A stretch of DNA of 35,245 bases from an uncultured Lachnospiraceae bacterium. Lineage in GTDB: Bacteria; Bacillota; Clostridia; Lachnospirales; Lachnospiraceae. The notes under the pieces were generated by a model. It ran no database searches and was not told where the DNA came from. It saw only the letters and a program-made list of their open reading frames with translations. The stretch is from contig CAMWJC010000032.1 in the NCBI GenBank assembly GCA_947174495.1, positions 1 to 35,245 of the forward strand, given 5' to 3'. The position numbers and the translations under genes are program-made. Below are positions 31,761 through 35,245 of this stretch, in pieces (within the stretch, counting starts at the first letter, position 1; the number at the start of each line of letters is the position of its first letter).

Positions 31761-32435
31761 ATGAAAGAACTGAGTGTATTTATTGATGAATCAGGAGATT
31801 TTTGAGAAATAAAAGAGCGACCAGCATACTATTTGGTAACATTTGTTTTTCATAATCAGGATAATGGTATAGAAGAACAGGTTTTAAAATTGGAAGAAAG
31901 TGTTCGTAGTTCAGGATTTGATGTGGAATATATACATACAGGCCCGGTAATTCGACGGGAGGAAGTATTTGCAGCATATTCTATAGATGAGCGAAGGAAG
32001 TTACTGTATAAAATGCTTAACTTTGTGAATAGATGTCCACTTTCTTACTTAACAGTTATTGTAGACAGAAGGGAAGCAACAGATAAGATTGCCTTGTCTG
32101 GTAAATTGGCAAAAGCAATTAATAGTGTGTTGAGCAAACATATGGAGTTTTTCTCGGATTTTGACAAGATTATTGTTTATTATGATAATGGACAGGTTGA
32201 ACTTAGCACAATTCTAAATGCAGTATTTTCAATACAATTCTCGAATGTAGAATTTAGAAAAGCTGAACCGCAGAAATATCGGCTATTACAGGCAGCAGAT
32301 TTTATTTGTTCTATGGAATTGTTGAGGATTAAGCGAGATGAAAAACGTTTGAGTAGATCAGAAGAATGTTTTTTCTATAAGCCACAAGAGTTAAAGAAAA
32401 CTTTTTTGAAAAGTGTTGATAAAAAGAAACTATAG
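31761..32435 (+). pseudogene. DUF3800 gene with an early in-frame TGA
   Basis: From ATG 31761, preceded by AAAGGAAA, the frame reads MKELSVFIDESGDF, the DUF3800 N-terminal motif with its FIDESG acidic pair, then TGA at 31803-31805 where the family has Gly (a GGA to TGA change would explain it). The frame is then open for 210 codons with the rest of the family: YYLVTFVFH, YLTVIVDRREATDK, IIVYYDNGQ, and LLQAADFICSMELL with its late Asp. The fold is RNase H-like. Except for one base the gene is intact. Internal starts at 31833 would lose the catalytic motif. It may be a recent pseudogene or a sequencing or recoding case. Confidence 0.8.
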
Positions 32436-32490
32436 GTAAGCATGATTGCAAAATACTTGTAAGAGGCGTTCAACCTAAGGAGGATAAGTC

Positions 32491-32604
32491 ATGGCAGTTT
32501 CAAATATAAAAGCAATTTTCCCCGGTGATATTCAGAAAGTGTGGGAAGTAGTTGCGAATGTTAAAAACTATACATGGCGCAGCGATTTAAGCAAAACGCA
32601 ATAA
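32491..32604 (+). pseudogene. SRPBCC-family gene fragment, copy 2
   Basis: ATG 32491 follows a good AAGGAGG (32477-32483) and begins MAVSNIKAIFPGDIQKVWEV, the normal SRPBCC start, then VVANVKNYTWRSDLSKTQ and stop: 37 codons instead of about 140. DNA around AATGTTAAAAACTATACATG and the tail GCAATAAATTTGCG are shared with copy 1 at 31.4-31.6 kb. The tail joins at a different place in each copy, so two different internal deletions occurred. It runs directly into the trp T-box promoter. Confidence 0.7.
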
Positions 32605-32632
32605 ATTTGCGCTGCTTAGAGCAAAATTCACA

Positions 32633-32661
32633 TTGACAATAATAGCTTCATATGCTATAAA
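32633..32661 (+). promoter_or_regulatory. Promoter of the trpB T-box transcript
   Basis: Consensus TTGACA (32633-32638), a 17-base spacer and TATAAA (32656-32661). Predicted start near 32668. Confidence 0.85.
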
Positions 32662-32667
32662 AGAAAA

Positions 32668-32934
32668 CAGAAACCGTTGAAGAAGAGTAAGTACTTTAAG
32701 TGACATGCTTCATCACAGAGAGCCGCTATTGGTGGAAGGCGGCATGAACGGCTTAGAGGAATGGGCTTTTGAGGGCGAGCCGAAGACAGTAGGCGAGACG
32801 GAGAGGATACTTCGTTAGCAAATCAAGCATATGTTAGTATGCGTTGAGCGGATGCGTAGATGCATCAAGCCGGGTGGCACCGCAGGAGTTTAGCTCTTGT
32901 CCCAGCAGTAGTTGGTTGGGGGAAGAGTTTTTTT
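32668..32934 (+). ncRNA. Tryptophan T-box riboswitch upstream of trpB
   Basis: AGTA (32690-32693) precedes the stem CTTTAAG/CTTAGAG. GAA then the specifier TGG (32762-32764) follow it, identifying tryptophan. The distal stem I motif GGTGGAAGGCGGC and the T-box GGGTGGCACCGCAGG at 32872-32886 are clear. UGGC in the bulge fits discriminator G of tRNA-Trp. Uncharged tRNA-Trp would prevent the terminator at 32893-32934 and turn on trpB. Confidence 0.95.
32893..32934 (+). terminator. T-box terminator before trpB
   Basis: GCTCTTGTCCCA pairs with TGGGGGAAGAG, then seven T (32928-32934). The CCC of the 5' arm is the strand that would otherwise pair with GGG of the antiterminator. Confidence 0.88.
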
Positions 32935-33022
32935 GTGCGTTTTTCAACGGCGAATGTATAACTTTCCCGAACCGAGGTAAATGATAGAGAAGACGCACTA
33001 AGGTGCGCAAAGGAGGAAAATG

Positions 33023-34411
33023 ATGAGCGAAACAACCAAAATCCCTTACAAAATTTATCTGGAAGAAAACGAGATGCCGAAGAGCTGGTATAATGTGCGC
33101 GCAGATATGAAAAATAAACCGGCTCCGCTCCTTAATCCGGGGACACTCAAGCCGATTACTTATGATGAATTGAAAGGTATCTTTTGTGAGGAGTTATGTA
33201 AACAAGAATTGGATGACAATACGGCTTACATTGAGATTCCTGAGGAGATCAGAAGCTTTTACAAGATGTACAGACCGTCACCGTTGGTACGCGCATATTG
33301 CCTGGAAGAGAAGTTACAGACACCTGCGAAGATATATTATAAATTTGAAGGAAATAATACCAGCGGCAGCCACAAGTTGAATTCAGCTATTGCTCAGGCT
33401 TACTACGCAAAGAAGCAGGGGCTTAAGGGCGTGACGACAGAAACCGGGGCAGGACAGTGGGGAACAGCGCTTTCCATGGCTTGCGCTTATCTGGATCTTG
33501 ACTGTCAGGTATACATGGTGAAATGTTCCTATGAACAGAAGCCTTTCCGAAGAGAAGTTATGAGAACCTATGGCGCCAACGTGACACCTTCTCCGTCAGA
33601 GACCACCGAAGTAGGAAAAAAGATTCTGGCAGAGTTTCCGGGCACCACGGGAAGCCTTGGATGTGCAATTTCCGAGGCGGTTGAGGCAGCGGTTACTCAG
33701 GAGGGCTATCGTTACGTGCTTGGCTCTGTGCTCAATCAGGTTCTTCTGCATCAGTCCGTGATTGGTATGGAAGCAAAGGCAGCAATGGATAAATATGGTA
33801 TTAAGCCCGATGTGATCATCGGCTGTGCAGGCGGTGGTTCCAATCTTGGAGGATTGATTTCTCCTTTCATGGGAGAAAAGCTTCGCGGGGAAGCAGATTA
33901 TCAGTTTATAGCAGTAGAACCGGCGTCTTGTCCGAGTCTTACAAGAGGAAAATTTGTTTATGATTTCTGCGATACCGGAAAGGTTTGCCCGTTGGCTAAG
34001 ATGTACACTTTGGGAAGCAGCTTTATCCCGGCGCCGAACCATGCAGGCGGCTTGCGTTATCATGGAATGAGCTCTATCCTGTCACAGCTTTATCATGACG
34101 GATATATGGAAGCTGTCAGTGTAGAGCAGACCGAAGTATTTAAGGCAGCAGAACAGTTTGCAAGGGTAGAAGGCATTCTTCCTGCACCGGAAAGCTCTCA
34201 CGCAATCAAGGTGGCGATAGACGAAGCATTGAAGTGTAAGGAAACGGGAGAGGAGAAGACGATTCTCTTTGGCCTTACCGGAACAGGATATTTTGATATG
34301 GTAGCATATGAGCGTTTCCACAACGGAGAAATGACGGATTATATTCCTTCCGATGAGGATCTTGCCAAGGGATTTGCAGGAATTCCTGCTTTCCCGGGAA
34401 ATGAAATATAA
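33023..34411 (+). CDS. trpB: Tryptophan synthase beta chain-like protein, TrpB2 type
   Basis: A 462-residue PLP enzyme. The Schiff-base Lys118 is in NNTSGSHKLNSA, followed by TTETGAGQWGTALS and the PLP-phosphate loop GCAGGGSNLGG. The long N-terminal part (PLLNPGTLKPIT) and the length above 450 residues mark the TrpB2 group, which can make Trp from indole and serine without a tight TrpA complex. The second ATG at 33023 was chosen because AGGAGG lies 6 bases upstream; ATG 33020 is the alternative. No trpA is adjacent. The Trp T-box confirms a tryptophan role. Indole salvage is plausible. Confidence 0.92.
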   Translation: MSETTKIPYKIYLEENEMPKSWYNVRADMKNKPAPLLNPGTLKPITYDELKGIFCEELCKQELDDNTAYIEIPEEIRSFYKMYRPSPLVRAYCLEEKLQTPAKIYYKFEGNNTSGSHKLNSAIAQAYYAKKQGLKGVTTETGAGQWGTALSMACAYLDLDCQVYMVKCSYEQKPFRREVMRTYGANVTPSPSETTEVGKKILAEFPGTTGSLGCAISEAVEAAVTQEGYRYVLGSVLNQVLLHQSVIGMEAKAAMDKYGIKPDVIIGCAGGGSNLGGLISPFMGEKLRGEADYQFIAVEPASCPSLTRGKFVYDFCDTGKVCPLAKMYTLGSSFIPAPNHAGGLRYHGMSSILSQLYHDGYMEAVSVEQTEVFKAAEQFARVEGILPAPESSHAIKVAIDEALKCKETGEEKTILFGLTGTGYFDMVAYERFHNGEMTDYIPSDEDLAKGFAGIPAFPGNEI

Positions 34412-34431
34412 TATTGTCAGTGTGATTTTGA

Positions 34432-34473
34432 AAGGCTGCTGCTGTTGAATTTCTTCAACGGCAGCAGCTTTAA
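34432..34473 (+). terminator. Terminator after trpB
   Basis: GCTGCTGCTGTTGAA pairs with TTCAACGGCAGCAGC over a TTTC loop with one T/G mismatch. The tail TTTAATC is followed by TTTTT a few bases on. Confidence 0.75.
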
Positions 34474-34577
34474 TCTTTTTAAAACATCTGATAAAGCATA
34501 TAGGTATTTCGCATTTGCTTTAATCATGATATGATATCAGCAATACAAAGCAGATTTGTGAAAAGGATAAAAGACAT

Positions 34578-35245
34578 ATGTGCAACATTAAGATTTTGCA
34601 TTTAATTGAGGGAGCAAAACAGGCAAAGGGACTAACTGTTATTATTGATGTTTTTAGAGCGTTTTCACTGGAATGCTATTTGTATGATATGGATGTGAAA
34701 CAGATACGCCCTGTGGGAACGATAGAAGAAGCGTTTTCGCTCAGGAGCCGTATTCAAAATAGTATTCTTATAGGTGAGCGGCATGGCAAAAAATGTGACG
34801 GATTTGACTACGGTAATTCGCCGTCAACTATTTTAAAGGAGGACGTGGCTGGAAAAACTATTATACATACTACCAGTGCGGGGACTCAAGGAATTGTCAA
34901 TGCTGCCTATGCAAGTGAAATAATTACAGGAAGCTTGGTAAACGCAAAGGCAGTAGCCGAATACATCATTACCAGGCAGCCGCAAGAGGTTTCGCTTGTA
35001 TGCATGGGCAATGGCGGCGTGAGGCTAGCACCAGAGGATGAACTGTGCGCGGAATATATTAAAAGTATTTTGGAAGGTAGGGAATTTGTAGACCTTGAAC
35101 AGAAAATCAATAGCCTAAAAAATAATGGCGGTGAACATTTCTTTGATAAATCCAGACAAGATATCTTTCCGGAAGCTGATTTTTATATGTGCTTAAAATA
35201 TAATAAATTCCATTTTGTAATTACAATTAAAAAGGACGAAATAGG
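34578..35245 (+). CDS. 2-phosphosulfolactate phosphatase (ComB) family protein, 3' end outside window
   Basis: The frame from ATG 34578 is open to the window edge (222 codons). It begins MCNIKILHLIEGAK and contains LTVIIDVFRAFSLECYL, VGTIEEAF, LIGERHGKKCDGFDYGNSPS and IIHTTSAGTQGI, which follow the ComB family order including the Asp and Arg residues and the TTxxGT signature. In archaea ComB makes sulfolactate for coenzyme M synthesis; in Clostridia that pathway is absent, so the substrate is probably another phosphate ester. AAAAGGA lies 10 bases before the ATG. The gene stands alone after the trpB terminator. Confidence 0.82.
   Translation, partial: MCNIKILHLIEGAKQAKGLTVIIDVFRAFSLECYLYDMDVKQIRPVGTIEEAFSLRSRIQNSILIGERHGKKCDGFDYGNSPSTILKEDVAGKTIIHTTSAGTQGIVNAAYASEIITGSLVNAKAVAEYIITRQPQEVSLVCMGNGGVRLAPEDELCAEYIKSILEGREFVDLEQKINSLKNNGGEHFFDKSRQDIFPEADFYMCLKYNKFHFVITIKKDEI

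Noticed and set aside
31803..31805. Selenocysteine at the DUF3800 TGA
   Set aside because: The family has Gly at this place, no SECIS-like hairpin directly follows the TGA, and a GGA to TGA change is simpler.
31400..32640. Composite transposon bounded by the SRPBCC copies
   Set aside because: No transposase, terminal inverted repeats or target duplication found; the copies are degraded gene pieces.
1..35245. tRNA, rRNA, CRISPR arrays and prophage genes
   Set aside because: No cloverleaf with CCA-type end, no rRNA stretches, no regularly spaced repeats and no phage structural or integrase motifs were seen.

Overview
The window looks like a chromosomal segment of a low-to-moderate GC Gram-positive anaerobe of the Clostridia, most likely a gut Lachnospiraceae. 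The evidence is a phosphotransbutyrylase/butyrate kinase pair, a stand-alone glycyl-radical cofactor protein, T-box leaders before aspS and trpB, strong AGGAGG-type ribosome sites, a LytTR/DUF3021/ABC module and several clostridial DUF families. I see no rRNA, tRNA, CRISPR array, phage structural gene or intact transposase.

Layout. 1-2.4 kb: tail of a LytTR regulator, a DUF3021 membrane protein and an ABC-2 exporter in one operon. 2.36-2.78 kb: grcA with a Crp/Fnr-like palindrome and a terminator. 2.9-7.2 kb: same-strand run with DUF3781, dCTP deaminase, HAD phosphatase, Nudix hydrolase, P-loop kinase-like protein and two unknown proteins. 7.2-10.6 kb: single genes (PD-(D/E)XK nuclease-like protein, histidine phosphatase, DUF4304-like protein, membrane XRE regulator with zinc ribbon), then a nested palindromic element. 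10.6-15.2 kb: OmpR-type two-component system, a lipoprotein preceded by helically phased TTACA repeats, and an iron-sulfur flavoprotein-like reductase. 15.3-20.5 kb: T-box and aspS, then trkA-trkH potassium uptake. 20.5-22.7 kb: small exported protein, GNAT pseudogene and a second HAD phosphatase. 22.8-27.4 kb: promoter, 10-codon leader peptide, two terminators and a heterodimeric ABC exporter. 27.4-29.4 kb, minus strand: ptb-buk. 29.6-31.4 kb: relB antitoxin with a broken toxin, then an S41 peptidase. 31.4-32.6 kb: two truncated copies of an SRPBCC gene flank a structured RNA and a DUF3800 gene with a nonsense codon. 32.6-34.5 kb: tryptophan T-box and a TrpB2-type synthase. The window ends inside a ComB-like gene.

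The most interesting parts are regulatory RNAs. The ABC exporter leader encodes MLIFACGRMR, which ends in an R-x-R motif like that of macrolide-arrest peptides, and a ribosome stalled there would cover the foot of the first terminator. The DUF3800 gene is preceded by a compact three-hairpin RNA with its own promoter. A small hairpin with a fixed apex and a changing basal stem occurs three times. The expression platform of the aspS T-box contains a duplicated terminator arm.

The 21-33 kb region also holds five decayed genes (GNAT, RelE-type toxin, DUF3800 and two SRPBCC fragments), so it appears to be a turnover zone between conserved metabolic genes. All calls come from reading the sequence; no searches or folding programs were run.
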